This document shows, piece by piece, positions 1-10,193 of a stretch of DNA of 64,000 nt. Made by a program: the position numbers and the translations under genes. The notes beneath the pieces are model-generated. The model was not told where the DNA came from, ran no database searches, and saw only the letters and a program-made list of their open reading frames with translations. How positions within the stretch are numbered: position 1 is the first letter of the stretch; every line of letters starts with the position of its first letter. Where the stretch lies: assembly GCF_010211765.1 (NCBI RefSeq), contig NZ_PDWO01000001.1, forward strand, positions 1 through 64,000, in the 5' to 3' direction. Origin of the DNA: Pseudoxanthomonas kaohsiungensis. Lineage in GTDB: Bacteria > Pseudomonadota > Gammaproteobacteria > Xanthomonadales > Xanthomonadaceae.

Positions 1-2
1 CA

Positions 3-815
3 CCCACGCCGCCCCCCGCCGGCCCACCCACGACGGTGCCCGCGTGTATCGCGCCCGCTCCGTGGACGCAAACCGAAAACCGCAGCGCCAACTGCCCCGC
101 GGGTCAGTTCGGCGGCACTACCGAAAGCCGCAGCGCCCAGCACACCTTCGACTGTCCGGAAGCGTGGGACGCTCCGCGGGAAACCGTCGGCCCGTGGAGT
201 GCGTGGACCACCACCGGCGGCACCTGCGCATCGTGCCCAGCGCCCTTCACCCAGACGGAATCGCAATGGGTGCCCGGCGGCGCCCCCTGCCCGCCGGGTC
301 AGGTCGGATCGCACACCTGGGAGGCCGAGCAAACACGCTCACGCACGGGTTCCTACGACTGCCCCGCGGGCACCTCCTCGGTGCCTGCGCCGACGTTCTC
401 GGGTTGGGGCGGATGGACTGCGACGGGTGCCAGGCGCGGCGAAAGCAACACGTGCGCGCCGCCGGCGACGCCGCCGCCCACGCGCAACGAGCCCGGGCCG
501 GCCTGTGTCCAAACCTACTACTCAAATCAAAGCGCGGCGTTCCGGCGCATCATCCGGACGTTCGAGTCGGGCGCCAATTCGCCGGCCGCTTACACCATTC
601 AATGGTCTTCCGCGTGGTCGGCGTCGGGCAGCCCTACCTACAACGGGCACGCGTCGCCACCTTTCACAATCAACGCGCCCACGTCAATCACTTTTGACTG
701 GGTCTGTAACCTCAATGAAGAAGCGGATTTCTTTGCAACTATTTATAGCCGCGCGACCGGTGCGCACGTTGCAACACACAGCTATCACTGCATTTGCACG
801 GTAAACGGTTTCTAG
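3..815 (+). CDS. 3' part of a Cys/Trp-rich repeat protein (start lies outside the window)
   Basis: The reading frame is open from the first bases, so this is the C-terminal end of a longer gene; a GTG at 36 is an in-frame codon and probably not the true start. About 270 residues are visible. They contain degenerate repeats with W-x-x-W and Cys-Pro-x-G motifs (PWSAW, GWGGW, CPAGQ, CPPGQ, CPAGT), loosely like thrombospondin type-1 modules or the tip and adsorption proteins of pili and filamentous phages. The last ~100 residues are a different, Cys-containing domain, and base composition there is more AT-rich. No membrane anchor is visible at the end. I do not recognise a named family. An extracellular or surface role is an inference from the Cys/Trp pattern. 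Confidence 0.6.
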   Translation, partial: PTPPPAGPPTTVPACIAPAPWTQTENRSANCPAGQFGGTTESRSAQHTFDCPEAWDAPRETVGPWSAWTTTGGTCASCPAPFTQTESQWVPGGAPCPPGQVGSHTWEAEQTRSRTGSYDCPAGTSSVPAPTFSGWGGWTATGARRGESNTCAPPATPPPTRNEPGPACVQTYYSNQSAAFRRIIRTFESGANSPAAYTIQWSSAWSASGSPTYNGHASPPFTINAPTSITFDWVCNLNEEADFFATIYSRATGAHVATHSYHCICTVNGF

Positions 816-888
816 GCCAGCTTATTGGCTTATTGCTTGGGGGAGCGCTTGTGCCCACCCCCTTACGTTCCAATCCAACGCGAAGCCC

Positions 889-1482
889 TTACGGCATGAC
901 AGCGCGCGTTTGGCCGCCACCGTTGTGGTGAACAACGCCGTGAGGCGTCGCCAGATAACCGGCCTCACCCGCCAGATCCCGTTCGGAAAAGCGGAAGCGG
1001 TCCTGGCCGTGGAGCGTGCCGAACATGCGATGGCTCCGCGCGTCCTCGGACAGTCCCAAAAACCGGAGGTCGTTGCGGTTGAGGCGAGCCGCGCCCTTGC
1101 CATGCGAGTGAACCGTTTCTGCTGTCGAGACCATGCCCGCGGGAACCTTGTTACGAAACGAGGCGCAGGCCACATGGGAACGGTTTGTGCCGACGGCCAA
1201 CCCGAAGCGGTCACCGTTGCTGGCCAGCACACCGCATGCCTCAAATCCGGTGGTATCGCTGTAGGCGACGAGCCGCGGCGCGACCCGGATTACGAACGCA
1301 TCCAGGGTTTCACCCGGCTCGCTGACGGCCTCGAATAGGGGTTGGTAGTCGATGCTGCCAAGGCCGGCCACGACCACCCGCTGGACCTCGGCCGGTTGGG
1401 TTCCGCCAACCTCCATTGAACCGCTGCCCGCCCAGGCCTGCCCGCAGGCCAGCATTACCACCAACGCCAGGAACTTGCGCAT
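889..1482 (-). CDS. Secreted protein with a JAB/DUF4329-like domain
   Basis: The 197-residue protein starts with a clear Sec signal peptide (MRKFLALVVMLACGQAWA), so it should be exported. The C-terminal half has ETVHSHG near residue 120, followed some 45 residues later by FSERD and a GYLATPHGVV segment. This E...HxH...SxxD arrangement and the YLxTPxGxV ending resemble the JAB/DUF4329 metal-dependent isopeptidase or deamidase-like domain found in Rhs and effector proteins. That assignment rests on motif pattern only. The gene stands alone, with no co-directional neighbour within 200 bp downstream. Its substrate is unknown. Confidence 0.6.
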   Translation of the reverse strand: MRKFLALVVMLACGQAWAGSGSMEVGGTQPAEVQRVVVAGLGSIDYQPLFEAVSEPGETLDAFVIRVAPRLVAYSDTTGFEACGVLASNGDRFGLAVGTNRSHVACASFRNKVPAGMVSTAETVHSHGKGAARLNRNDLRFLGLSEDARSHRMFGTLHGQDRFRFSERDLAGEAGYLATPHGVVHHNGGGQTRAVMP

Positions 1483-1641
1483 GCCACTCTCCGAAGAGAG
1501 TGGCCGCCCACGAGCCCCTTACCTTAAGATGGTTGGGTATCGTTTGAGGTATCGCTTTGAGGGGACGGAACCGCTGCTTTTTCCTTGCATTTCAATGCGT
1601 TGGAAAGAGCACCGTTGCGTTCCGCCCACCTCCACCATCCA

Positions 1642-1681
1642 AAACGCGAAAGGCCGGGACATGTCCCGGCCTTTCGCGTTT
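1642..1681 (-). terminator. 40-bp perfect palindrome, probable intrinsic terminator
   Basis: Positions 1642-1661 and 1662-1681 are exact reverse complements (outer part AAACGCGAAAGGCCGGG), with no unpaired loop bases between them. On the minus strand the stem is followed by a run of T, and it lies 15 bp past the stop of the small gene at 1696-1908. A rho-independent terminator for that gene is the simplest reading. Confidence 0.7.
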
Positions 1682-1695
1682 CCTGGAGTCAGGCT

Positions 1696-1908
1696 TCAGG
1701 GGAAGGAAGCGACCAGCTCAAGCTCGCCGTCGTCGTTCTCCGCCTCGATCCGGGTCGGGATGAAGCGCAGGCCGGCGCGCGAATCGGCGATGACGCGGGC
1801 GATCTGCATGGCCTGTTCGCGCTCAAGGAACCAGAACGACGGCGTGCCATTGTCGATCAGGCGCCATCCGCCGTGGGATCCGACCAGTTGCAGGGTGCTC
1901 GGGGGCAT
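1696..1908 (-). CDS. Small conserved hypothetical protein (70 aa)
   Basis: The frame encodes a short soluble protein with a GGWRLIDNGTPSFWF core followed by a helix (REQAMQIARVIADSR) and a C-terminal strand. Small proteins with this kind of 'residue-by-residue display of the query value' pattern are common in Xanthomonadaceae, but no function is known to me. The ATG at 1908 (MPPSTLQ) is chosen because the 20 residues upstream of it in frame (from an alternative ATG at 1968) are Arg/Gly/Pro-rich and look non-coding. A perfect palindrome follows the gene. Confidence 0.5.
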   Translation of the reverse strand: MPPSTLQLVGSHGGWRLIDNGTPSFWFLEREQAMQIARVIADSRAGLRFIPTRIEAENDDGELELVASFP

Positions 1909-2070
1909 GGCGGTCCGTTCGCGGTGAGGGGCTCCCCGGCCCGGCGTCCTGCCGGCGACCTTGTCCATTGCAGAGCGGTTCCGTATCTAGCGGTGCAAGC
2001 CGTTCTGCCGGGGCGAAGGAAGCTTGCCCCGTGAAGGCGATACCACGCAGTCAGGGTACTCCCCACCGTG

Positions 2071-2090
2071 GGGTAGGAAATTTCCTACCC
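2071..2090. repeat. 20-bp perfect palindrome downstream of smpB
   Basis: The sequence GGGTAGGAAATTTCCTACCC is a perfect inverted repeat with an AT-rich centre. It sits in the ~190-bp gap between the 3' end of smpB (2162, minus strand) and the start of the small gene at 1908, overlapping a second small inverted repeat (CCCCACCGTGGGG). It could be an operator for the leftward gene or part of a transcription stop for smpB. No known regulator motif was recognised. Confidence 0.4.
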
Positions 2091-2161
2091 GGGGTCGCGG
2101 AGCGCAGGCGGCCGGGTCGCGCGCCCAGTCCCCAGGCATCCCCCGGGTTCTCCGTCCGCGC

Positions 2162-2677
2162 TCAGGCGTCCTTGTTGTGGCGGCGCATGGCGCGCTGCTT
2201 CTCGCGCTGCCAGTCGCGCTCCTTGGCGGTGTCGCGCTTGTCGTGCTCCTGCTTGCCCTTGGCCAGGGCGATCTCGAGCTTGACCTTGTTCTTGCTCCAG
2301 TACATCGCCGTTGGCACCAGGGTATAGCCGTCGCGCTGGACGCGGCCGATCAGCTTGTCGATCTCGTGCCGGTGCAGGAGCAGCTTGCGCGTGCGGCGAT
2401 CGTTGGCGATGACGTGGGTGGAGGCCTGGATCAGCGGGGTGATCTGCGCGCCGATCAGGTAGATCTCGCCGTCCTGGACGTAGGCGTAGCCGTCGGTCAG
2501 GTTGGCGCGGCCGGCGCGGATCGCCTTGACCTCCCAGCCCTGCAGGGCCAGGCCCGCTTCGACCCGGTCGACCAGGTGGTACTCGTGGCGGGCACGCTTG
2601 TTCAGCGCGATGGTGCGGTTGGCCGGCTCGGCCTTCGCCTTGGCCTTTGCCTTATCATGGCCCGGTTGCTTGCTCAT
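2162..2677 (-). CDS. smpB: SsrA-binding protein SmpB
   Basis: SmpB binds tmRNA (SsrA) and delivers it to stalled ribosomes for trans-translation in the cytoplasm. The 171-residue product has the family core: [16 protein letters not shown], then [44 protein letters not shown], and a basic C-terminal tail ([16 protein letters not shown]) that mimics codon-anticodon pairing in the A-site. The length is slightly above the usual ~160 because of a Lys/Ala-rich N-terminus. The start at 2677 (MSKQPGHDK) follows the family pattern. It is divergent from ratA-rnfH (49-bp gap), the usual gene order in gammaproteobacteria. No tmRNA gene is visible next to it. Confidence 0.97.
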   Translation of the reverse strand: MSKQPGHDKAKAKAKAEPANRTIALNKRARHEYHLVDRVEAGLALQGWEVKAIRAGRANLTDGYAYVQDGEIYLIGAQITPLIQASTHVIANDRRTRKLLLHRHEIDKLIGRVQRDGYTLVPTAMYWSKNKVKLEIALAKGKQEHDKRDTAKERDWQREKQRAMRRHNKDA

Positions 2678-2725
2678 CCTGCCATTGTCGCCCAATTCGG
2701 GCGCCGGAAGACGCCCGCCCCGTCC

Positions 2726-3154
2726 ATGCCCAGCATCCACCGCAGCGCCCTGGTCGAGCATTCGGCCGCCCGCATGTTCGACCTGGTCAACGACGTGGCC
2801 GCCTATCCCAGGCGCTTCGCCTGGTGCGAGCAGGCGCACGTGCTGGAGCAGGACGAAACGCGGATGCTGGCGCGCCTGGACCTGGGGCTGGGTTCGTTGC
2901 GGACCTGGTTCACCACCGAGAACCGTCTGGAACGGCCGCATCGCATCGACATGCAGTTGCGCGAGGGCCCGTTCCGGAAGCTGCACGGCGTCTGGACCTT
3001 CCATGCACTCGACGAGGCGTCGTGCAAGGTCGCCCTGACCCTGGATTTCGAGCCTAAGTCGCGGCTGCTGGTGCCGGTCCTCACGCTCGGCTTCCAGGGC
3101 CTGGCCGATCGCATGGTCGACGACTTCGTACGCGTGGCCGACCGCGGGGACTGA
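2726..3154 (+). CDS. ratA: RatA / coenzyme Q-binding START-domain protein
   Basis: The 142-residue product is a single START/SRPBCC (COQ10-like) domain: [18 protein letters not shown] near the N-terminus, [16 protein letters not shown], then [12 protein letters not shown] and a C-terminal amphipathic helix with [13 protein letters not shown]. In E. coli the homologue RatA was described as inhibiting 70S ribosome assembly, while the COQ10 relatives bind ubiquinone; which role applies here cannot be told from sequence. The ATG at 2726 starts the conserved region. The gene is divergent from smpB and is followed after 2 bp by rnfH, so the two are probably co-transcribed. Confidence 0.88.
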   Translation: MPSIHRSALVEHSAARMFDLVNDVAAYPRRFAWCEQAHVLEQDETRMLARLDLGLGSLRTWFTTENRLERPHRIDMQLREGPFRKLHGVWTFHALDEASCKVALTLDFEPKSRLLVPVLTLGFQGLADRMVDDFVRVADRGD

Positions 3155-3156
3155 TC

Positions 3157-3423
3157 GTGCCCCGCGTGCAGGTGGTGATCGCCTGGCCGCACCGGCACGA
3201 GCAGCGCGACCTGCGGCTGGCGGACGGGGCGACTGTGGGCGATGCGCTGCGAGCGGCGGCGCTGGCCGACGAGGCGGATCTGGCCGGGGTGGCGGTGTTC
3301 GGCGTGCTGGCGGACCGCTCCACCGTGTTGCGCGAAGGCGACCGGGTCGAACTGCTCAGGCCGCTGCTGGTGGATCCGAAGGAGGCGCGGCGCCGGCGCG
3401 CGCTGCGCCAGCGCGAAGGCTGA
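3157..3423 (+). CDS. rnfH: RnfH/RatB family ubiquitin-fold protein
   Basis: This 88-residue acidic/basic protein begins with a GTG codon and has the beta-grasp UPF0125 (RnfH) pattern: [25 protein letters not shown] written over two strands and a helix, then [26 protein letters not shown], a '[13 protein letters not shown]' basic C-terminus. RnfH proteins belong to the ThiS/MoaD fold family and their exact role is unsettled. It follows ratA by 2 bp, and the stop is only 6 bp from the convergent bamE gene. Confidence 0.9.
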   Translation: MPRVQVVIAWPHRHEQRDLRLADGATVGDALRAAALADEADLAGVAVFGVLADRSTVLREGDRVELLRPLLVDPKEARRRRALRQREG

Positions 3424-3429
3424 GCCCGG

Positions 3430-3834
3430 TCAGCGGCGACCGCCGCGCTTTTCTTCCTTGGGCAGGTTGGGCCCGAACTGGCGGTTGGCGCTGCGTGCCA
3501 GCTCGAGATCCTGTTCCGGGAAATAGTCACCTTCCCAGCGGACCAGGGTGTCGTTCTCGAAATGCAGGGTGAGGGTCTTGCTTTCGGTGGTGCCGCGGCG
3601 ATTGGTCCGCTCGGTGGCGCTGTAGTCCCAGCGCTGGGCGTGGAACGGATCCTGGACCGAAGGCGTCCCCAGCAGGCCGGCGACCTGCTGCTTGCTGAGG
3701 CCCGGCTTGAGCTGGTCGACCGCTTCCTTCTCCAGCAGGTTGCCCTGGTAGATCGGCTGTTTGTACAGCACGCCGCAACCGGCGATGGCGAGCGAAAGAG
3801 GGGCGATCAGCAGCAGGCGGCGGAAGCTGGGCAT
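3430..3834 (-). CDS. bamE: Outer-membrane assembly lipoprotein BamE (SmpA/OmlA)
   Basis: BamE is the small lipoprotein of the BAM complex that inserts beta-barrel proteins into the outer membrane. The 134-residue product has a signal peptide with lipobox I-A-G-C (Cys20), the family core YKQPIYQGNLL, DQLKPGLSKQQVAGLLGTPSV and HAQRWDYSATE, and a C-terminal strand (LTLHFENDTLVRWEGDYFP). The ATG at 3834 gives the complete signal peptide. It is divergent from fur, an arrangement widespread in gammaproteobacteria (known in Xanthomonas as omlA-fur). Confidence 0.95.
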   Translation of the reverse strand: MPSFRRLLLIAPLSLAIAGCGVLYKQPIYQGNLLEKEAVDQLKPGLSKQQVAGLLGTPSVQDPFHAQRWDYSATERTNRRGTTESKTLTLHFENDTLVRWEGDYFPEQDLELARSANRQFGPNLPKEEKRGGRR

Positions 3835-3951
3835 TGCGGGCACGCGGGACGGAAAGTCGGCCGATGATACACTCCCGGCGCGCCCGGGGGCCGCCGACAC
3901 GCGACTGGCGGTAAACCGGCAGTAAATGGATGGGTTGAACGGAGAGGGGCT

Positions 3952-4359
3952 ATGGAATCGAACGATCTGCGCCGCGTCGGGCTGAAGGTCACCCATCCGC
4001 GGATGCGCATCCTCGAGCTGCTGGAGGAGAAACAGCCCCAGCACCACCTCACCGCCGAGGACATCTACCGCCGGCTGCTCGAGCATGGCGACGAGATCGG
4101 CCTGGCCACGGTCTATCGCGTGCTGACCCAGTTCGAGGCGGCCGGGCTCGTGATCAAGCACAACTTCGAAGGCGGCCAGGCCATGTACGAACTGGACCGC
4201 GGCGGCCACCACGACCACATGGTGGACGTGGACACCGGCAAGATCATCGAGTTCGAGAGCCCGGAGATCGAGAAGCTCCAGCGCGAGATCGCGGCCCGGC
4301 ACGGCTATGAGCTGGAAGAGCACTCGCTGGTCCTGTACGTGCGCAAGAAGCGCCGCTGA
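3952..4359 (+). CDS. fur: Ferric uptake regulator Fur
   Basis: Fur is the iron-responsive repressor of iron uptake genes. The 135 residues contain the winged-helix DNA-binding part (THPRMRILELLEE ... LATVYRVLTQFEAAGL) and the metal/dimerisation part with HHDHM at residues 86-90 and an ELEEHSLVLYV C-terminus. The E. coli-type structural zinc motif CxxC after HHDH is absent: the segment reads VDVDTGK, as in several other proteobacterial Fur proteins. It is divergent from bamE with a 117-bp intergenic region. A probable target, feoAB with a Fur-box-like promoter, lies at 23.0 kb in this window. Confidence 0.97.
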   Translation: MESNDLRRVGLKVTHPRMRILELLEEKQPQHHLTAEDIYRRLLEHGDEIGLATVYRVLTQFEAAGLVIKHNFEGGQAMYELDRGGHHDHMVDVDTGKIIEFESPEIEKLQREIAARHGYELEEHSLVLYVRKKRR

Positions 4360-4414
4360 CCTGCCTGCGGACGCGCCCTGGCGTCCGCCCCGCACCCGTC
4401 CTGCAACGAGACGA

Positions 4415-6136
4415 TCAGCGCGAGCGCGCGCCGGCGCGCCGTGGCGTCCGCGTGACGGCCTGGTCGGCGTCCACCGCGCCGTCCAGCAGGCGCCGCGCCG
4501 CGGCGTGCGCTTCGGGGCCGATCGACACGCCGCCCAGCATGCGCGCCAGCTCCTGCTCGCGGCCCGCGTCGTCGAGCAGTTCCACCGCGCTGCGGGTGAT
4601 GCCTTCGACCGGCGCCTTGCTGACCCGGTAATGGGCATGCCCCTGCGCCGCCACCTGCGGCAGGTGGGTCACGCACAGCACCTGCCGCGCGCGACCCAGT
4701 GCGCGCAGCTTGCGCCCGACGATCTCGGCCACCGCGCCGCCGATGCCCGAATCCACTTCGTCGAACACCATCGTCGGCACCGCGTCCGAGCCGAGCGCGG
4801 CCACTTCGATCGCCAGCGAGATGCGCGACAGCTCGCCACCGGAGGCGACCTTGCGCAGCGGCCGCGGCGGCTGCCCGGCATTGGCGGCGACCAGGAACTC
4901 GACGCGCTCGGCGCCGTTGGGATCGGGGCGCCCGGTCGCGGCCGGTTCCAGCTCGACCAGGAAGCGGCCGCCGCCCATGCCCAGCTCGGCCACCAGCGCG
5001 GTAGTGGCCGTGGCCAGGGCGTCGCCCGCACGGCGGCGGCTGGCGCTGAGTGCATCGGCCGCTCTCTGCCAGGCGGCGGCGGCGGTGGCGATCTCGCCGT
5101 CCAGGCGATCCAGGCGCTCGCCGGCGCCGCGCAGCGTCGCCAGTTCGTCGGCCACCCGGTCGCGATGGGCGGCCAGTTCGGCCGGGGCGAGGCGGTGCTT
5201 GCGGGCCAGGTCGTGGACCCGGCCCAGGCGCCGCTCCAGCTCGTCGAAGCGCGCCGGATCCAGTTCCAGGTCGTCGCGGATGCGGCCGACCAGGGCCAGC
5301 GCCTCCTCGATCTGCACGCCGGCGCCTTCGAGCAGGCCGTCGGCCTCGCCCAGCCGCGGCTCATGCGCGGCCGCGCGGCCCAGCACGCCGCGGACCTGCT
5401 GCAGCAGGCTCGCCAGGGAGGGCGATTCCTCGCCGCCGAGCCGGGCCACCGCATCCTCGCAGGCGGCGATCAGGCCGGCGGCATTGGCATGGCGGCGGTG
5501 GGCCAGGTCGAGCGCCTCCAGCGCGGCCGGGTCCAGGTCCTCGCGTTCCAGTTCGGCCAGCTGGTGTTCGAGCCAGCCGATCCGGTCGGATACGTCGCCC
5601 TGGGCGAGCAGGTGCTCGCGCTCGGCCAGCAGCGCCTGCCAGGCCGCCGCGGCGGTGCGCACCGCCGCGCGTTCGGCATCGTTGCCGGCATGGCCATCGA
5701 GCAGGGCCAGCTGGCTGGCGCGCGACAGCAGCGACTGGTGTTCGTGCTGGCCGTGGATCTCCACCAGCAGGCCGGCCAGTTCGGCCAACTGCGCCAGGGT
5801 CACCGGCCGCCCGTTGATCCAGGCGCGCGAGCCGCCGTCGCCGCGGATGACGCGGCGCAGCTGGCACTGGCCGTCCTCGTCCAGTTCGTTCTCGTGCAGC
5901 CAGGCCTGGGCGGCGGCGTTGCCGGCCAGGTCGAACCCGGCCGCCAGTTCGGCGCGTTCGCAGCCATGGCGGACCACGCCGCTGTCGGCGCGCAGGCCGG
6001 ACAGGAATCCCAGCGCATCGACCAGCAACGACTTGCCGGCGCCGGTCTCGCCGGAAACCACTGTCATTCCGGGGCCGAACTCCAGCTCGGTGGCGCGGAC
6101 GACGGCGAAGTCTTTCAGGGCGAGGTGGGTCAGCAT
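4415..6136 (-). CDS. recN: DNA repair protein RecN
   Basis: RecN is an SMC-like ATPase used in recombinational repair of double-strand breaks. The 573-residue product carries a Walker A (SGETGAGKSLLVDALGF, residues ~29-45), long central coiled-coil arms, the ABC signature SGGELSRISLAI, Walker B (TMVFDEVDSGIGG) and the C-terminal CVTHLPQVAAQGHAHYRV. The length is close to the family's usual ~555. The start at 6136 (MLTHLALKDF) matches the conserved N-terminus; the frame stays open upstream but reads as non-coding. An 8-G run lies just upstream. No SOS box was recognised. Confidence 0.96.
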   Translation of the reverse strand: MLTHLALKDFAVVRATELEFGPGMTVVSGETGAGKSLLVDALGFLSGLRADSGVVRHGCERAELAAGFDLAGNAAAQAWLHENELDEDGQCQLRRVIRGDGGSRAWINGRPVTLAQLAELAGLLVEIHGQHEHQSLLSRASQLALLDGHAGNDAERAAVRTAAAAWQALLAEREHLLAQGDVSDRIGWLEHQLAELEREDLDPAALEALDLAHRRHANAAGLIAACEDAVARLGGEESPSLASLLQQVRGVLGRAAAHEPRLGEADGLLEGAGVQIEEALALVGRIRDDLELDPARFDELERRLGRVHDLARKHRLAPAELAAHRDRVADELATLRGAGERLDRLDGEIATAAAAWQRAADALSASRRRAGDALATATTALVAELGMGGGRFLVELEPAATGRPDPNGAERVEFLVAANAGQPPRPLRKVASGGELSRISLAIEVAALGSDAVPTMVFDEVDSGIGGAVAEIVGRKLRALGRARQVLCVTHLPQVAAQGHAHYRVSKAPVEGITRSAVELLDDAGREQELARMLGGVSIGPEAHAAARRLLDGAVDADQAVTRTPRRAGARSR

Positions 6137-6268
6137 GGCCGGTATTGTAGGGGGGGGCACGGTGCCCGGATGGTGCGTGGCGCCTGTCGCAGTCGCCGCG
6201 ACGGGATGTGGGAAGCGGCTTCGCCGAACGGCGGCTGACCCGCTGGTTTCCGCCATTGCGTGCGAAGA

Positions 6269-6293
6269 GCAGGGGGGCAAGCCCCGCTCTACG
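6269..6293. repeat. REP-type palindrome (GGGGCAAGCCCCGCTCTACG family)
   Basis: A single copy of the short palindromic repeat that recurs at 36.2, 41.6, 43.56 and 62.2 kb. Its core is GGGGCAAGCCCC followed by GCTCTACG. It sits between recN and hrcA, about 70 bp before hrcA. Confidence 0.75.
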
Positions 6294-6362
6294 GACGCAT
6301 CGTCGCGGCCCGGAAGGACAAGGGCGCTTGCGGCGCGGCGCGGCGGCCGCTATCTATTCGCC

Positions 6363-7430
6363 ATGACCGTGCCCGCCACGCCGCCGCTCGACCCCCGTGC
6401 CCGCCAGCTGCTGCGCACGCTGATCGGGCGCTACATCCGCGACGGCGAGCCGGTCGGCTCGCAGACCCTGGCCCGGCATGCCGGCCTGGACGTGAGTCCG
6501 GCCACGATCCGCAACATCCTCGCCGACCTGGAGGACAGCGGCCTGCTCAGCTCGCCGCACACCTCGGCCGGCCGCGTGCCCACCGCACAGGGCTACCGGG
6601 TGTTCGTCGACAGCCTGTTGCAGGTCAGGTCGCTGGGCGAGCGCGAGGTCGCGCGCCTGCGCGCCGAGCTGACCGTCGGCGCCGGCGGCACCCAGGCGCT
6701 GCTGGGCAACGCCTCGGAACTGCTGTCGGCGATGACCCATTTCGTGGGCGTGGTCGGCGCGCCGCGGCGCGAACAGTTCGCCTTCCGCCAGATCGACTTC
6801 GTGCCCCTGGGCGGCCGGCGGGTGCTGGCGATCGTGGTCTTCGCCGACGGCGAGGTGCAGAACCGGGTGGTGGAGCCGCAGCGGGCGTTCGAGCCGGCCG
6901 AGCTGGAGAAGGTCGCCAACTACCTCAACACCCATTGCGCCGGCCGTCCGCTGGCGCAGATCCGCACGACCCTGCTGCACGAGTTGCGCCAGGCCCGCGA
7001 CGAGATGGAACAGTTGCTGGCGCAGTCGGTGGAGCTGGCCGAGCAGGCGCTGGAGCCGCCCGGCGACGACATGGTCCTGGCCGGGCAGACCCGGCTGATG
7101 GGCCTGCAGGACCTGTCCGACGTGGACCGGCTGCGCGAACTGTTCGAGGCCTTCGCCCGCAAGCGCGAGATCCTGCAGCTGCTGGAACGCACCCAGCGCG
7201 CGCCGGGCGTGCGCATCTTCATCGGCGAGGAAACCGGCCTGGCACCGCTGGACGGGGTTTCGCTGGTAACCGCGCCCTACGGCGCCGGCGGCCAGGTGCT
7301 GGGCGTGCTCGGGGTCATCGGGCCGACCCGGATGGCCTACGACAAGGTGATCCCGGTGGTCCAGGCCGCGGCCGACGTGCTCGGCTCGGCGCTGCAGGGG
7401 CCCCGGACCGACCGCGACACGGCGGCCTGA
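6363..7430 (+). CDS. hrcA: Heat-inducible transcription repressor HrcA
   Basis: HrcA represses heat-shock genes by binding CIRCE operators, with GroEL as co-factor. The 355-residue product has the N-terminal winged helix ([55 protein letters not shown]) and the GAF-like and dimerisation parts ([38 protein letters not shown]). The ATG at 6363 fits the conserved start. No CIRCE sequence (TTAGCACTC-N9-GAGTGCTAA) is visible in front of hrcA, grpE or dnaK in this window, so its operator is probably elsewhere, for example at groES. A weak sigma-32-like pair (CTTGCG 6327-6332, CGCTATCT 6348-6355) would give an almost leaderless mRNA. Confidence 0.96.
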   Translation: MTVPATPPLDPRARQLLRTLIGRYIRDGEPVGSQTLARHAGLDVSPATIRNILADLEDSGLLSSPHTSAGRVPTAQGYRVFVDSLLQVRSLGEREVARLRAELTVGAGGTQALLGNASELLSAMTHFVGVVGAPRREQFAFRQIDFVPLGGRRVLAIVVFADGEVQNRVVEPQRAFEPAELEKVANYLNTHCAGRPLAQIRTTLLHELRQARDEMEQLLAQSVELAEQALEPPGDDMVLAGQTRLMGLQDLSDVDRLRELFEAFARKREILQLLERTQRAPGVRIFIGEETGLAPLDGVSLVTAPYGAGGQVLGVLGVIGPTRMAYDKVIPVVQAAADVLGSALQGPRTDRDTAA

Positions 7431-7476
7431 GCGGCCGGGTTGCCATCGCGGGCACCCGTGCGACCGGGGCGAGTGC

Positions 7477-7503
7477 CTTGAAACGCTCCGTTCCGGCCCC
7501 CAT
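7477..7503 (+). promoter_or_regulatory. Sigma-32 (RpoH) type promoter of grpE
   Basis: CTTGAA at 7477-7482 and CCCCAT at 7498-7503, separated by 15 bp, match the sigma-32 consensus (CTTGAA, 13-15 bp, CCCCAT) at every core position. Transcription would begin near 7510, just upstream of the chosen grpE start at 7549. Confidence 0.75.
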
Positions 7504-7548
7504 TGGGCCCGGATGGGCGGCCGGGAGCGCCGCCACGGAGCCGATTGC

Positions 7549-8064
7549 ATGACCCACAACGACACCCCGACCCCGACCGTCCCCGACGCCGACGCCAGCC
7601 TCGAGTCGCAACTGCGCGACGAGATCGAAGCCCTGCGCGGCGAGCTCGAGCAGGTCCGGGCCGATTCCCTGCGCGAGCGCGCCGATCTCGAGAACCAGCG
7701 CAAGCGCGTCGCCCGGGACGTCGAGCAGGCCCGCCGCTTCGCCAACGAACGCCTGCTGGGCGAGCTGCTGCCGGTATTCGACAGCCTGGATGCCGGCCTG
7801 GCCGCGGCGGGCGAGCAGGGCGGGCCGTTGAAGGACGGCATGGAGCTGACCTACCGCCAGCTGCTGAAGGTCGCCGCGGACAACGGCCTGGTCGTGGTCG
7901 ATCCCGCGGGGCAGCCGTTCAACCCCGAGCACCACCAGGCGATCAGCCAGGCCGATCCGGGCGATGCCGCGCCGGGCAGCGTGCTGCAGGTGTTCCAGAA
8001 GGGCTACCTGCTCAACGACCGCCTGCTGCGCCCGGCGCTGGTCGTGGTCGCCCGCCACGACTGA
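7549..8064 (+). CDS. grpE: Nucleotide exchange factor GrpE
   Basis: GrpE releases ADP from DnaK in the cytoplasmic Hsp70 chaperone cycle. The 171-residue product has the usual long N-terminal helix ([20 protein letters not shown] written over ~60 residues, ending [12 protein letters not shown]), the four-helix dimer region ([20 protein letters not shown]) and the beta-wing ([30 protein letters not shown]). The ATG at 7549 is preceded by GGAG at a good spacing (7537-7540); an upstream in-frame ATG at 7513 would lie at the predicted transcript start and is less likely. It lies between hrcA and dnaK. Confidence 0.95.
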   Translation: MTHNDTPTPTVPDADASLESQLRDEIEALRGELEQVRADSLRERADLENQRKRVARDVEQARRFANERLLGELLPVFDSLDAGLAAAGEQGGPLKDGMELTYRQLLKVAADNGLVVVDPAGQPFNPEHHQAISQADPGDAAPGSVLQVFQKGYLLNDRLLRPALVVVARHD

Positions 8065-8092
8065 ACACTTCTCTTCCCGGTTGAGACGCCCA

Positions 8093-8120
8093 CTTGAACG
8101 GCGCCGCCAGGACCCTATCT
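8093..8120 (+). promoter_or_regulatory. Sigma-32 (RpoH) type promoter of dnaK
   Basis: CTTGAA at 8093-8098 and CCCTATCT at 8113-8120 with a 14-bp spacer differ from the sigma-32 consensus at one core base. The promoter lies 56 bp upstream of the dnaK ATG and gives dnaKJ a heat-shock start of its own, separate from the grpE promoter. Confidence 0.75.
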
Positions 8121-8176
8121 AGCGAACAAGGCCATCGCGCCAACGGCCGCACACATTCCCGAGGGAGCAAGACACA

Positions 8177-10102
<1,926 letters not shown>

Positions 10103-10134
10103 GTCGCGACGGCGCCCCGGCGCCGGCGGCCTCG

Positions 10135-10167
10135 CAGCCCGCGCCATCGATACGGTGGCGCGGGCTG
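10135..10167 (+). other. Stem-loop between dnaK and dnaJ
   Basis: CAGCCCGCGCCA (10135-10146) pairs exactly with TGGCGCGGGCTG (10156-10167) around a 9-nt loop. No T-run follows, so it is not a classic terminator. It may limit read-through or mark an mRNA processing or stability boundary that lowers dnaJ relative to dnaK. Confidence 0.55.
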
Positions 10168-10193
10168 TCGCCTGACAGACGCATGGAAACCCG

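Noticed and set aside
1969-2161. tmRNA gene next to smpB
   Set aside because: The gap is too short (about 190 bp) and shows no tRNA-like ends or tag sequence.
4307-6238. Long plus-strand frame opposite recN
   Set aside because: Antisense of RecN; repetitive Arg/Gln/Gly/Ala composition only.
6280-8176. CIRCE operator near hrcA, grpE or dnaK
   Set aside because: No TTAGCACTC-N9-GAGTGCTAA or close variant could be found by reading these regions.
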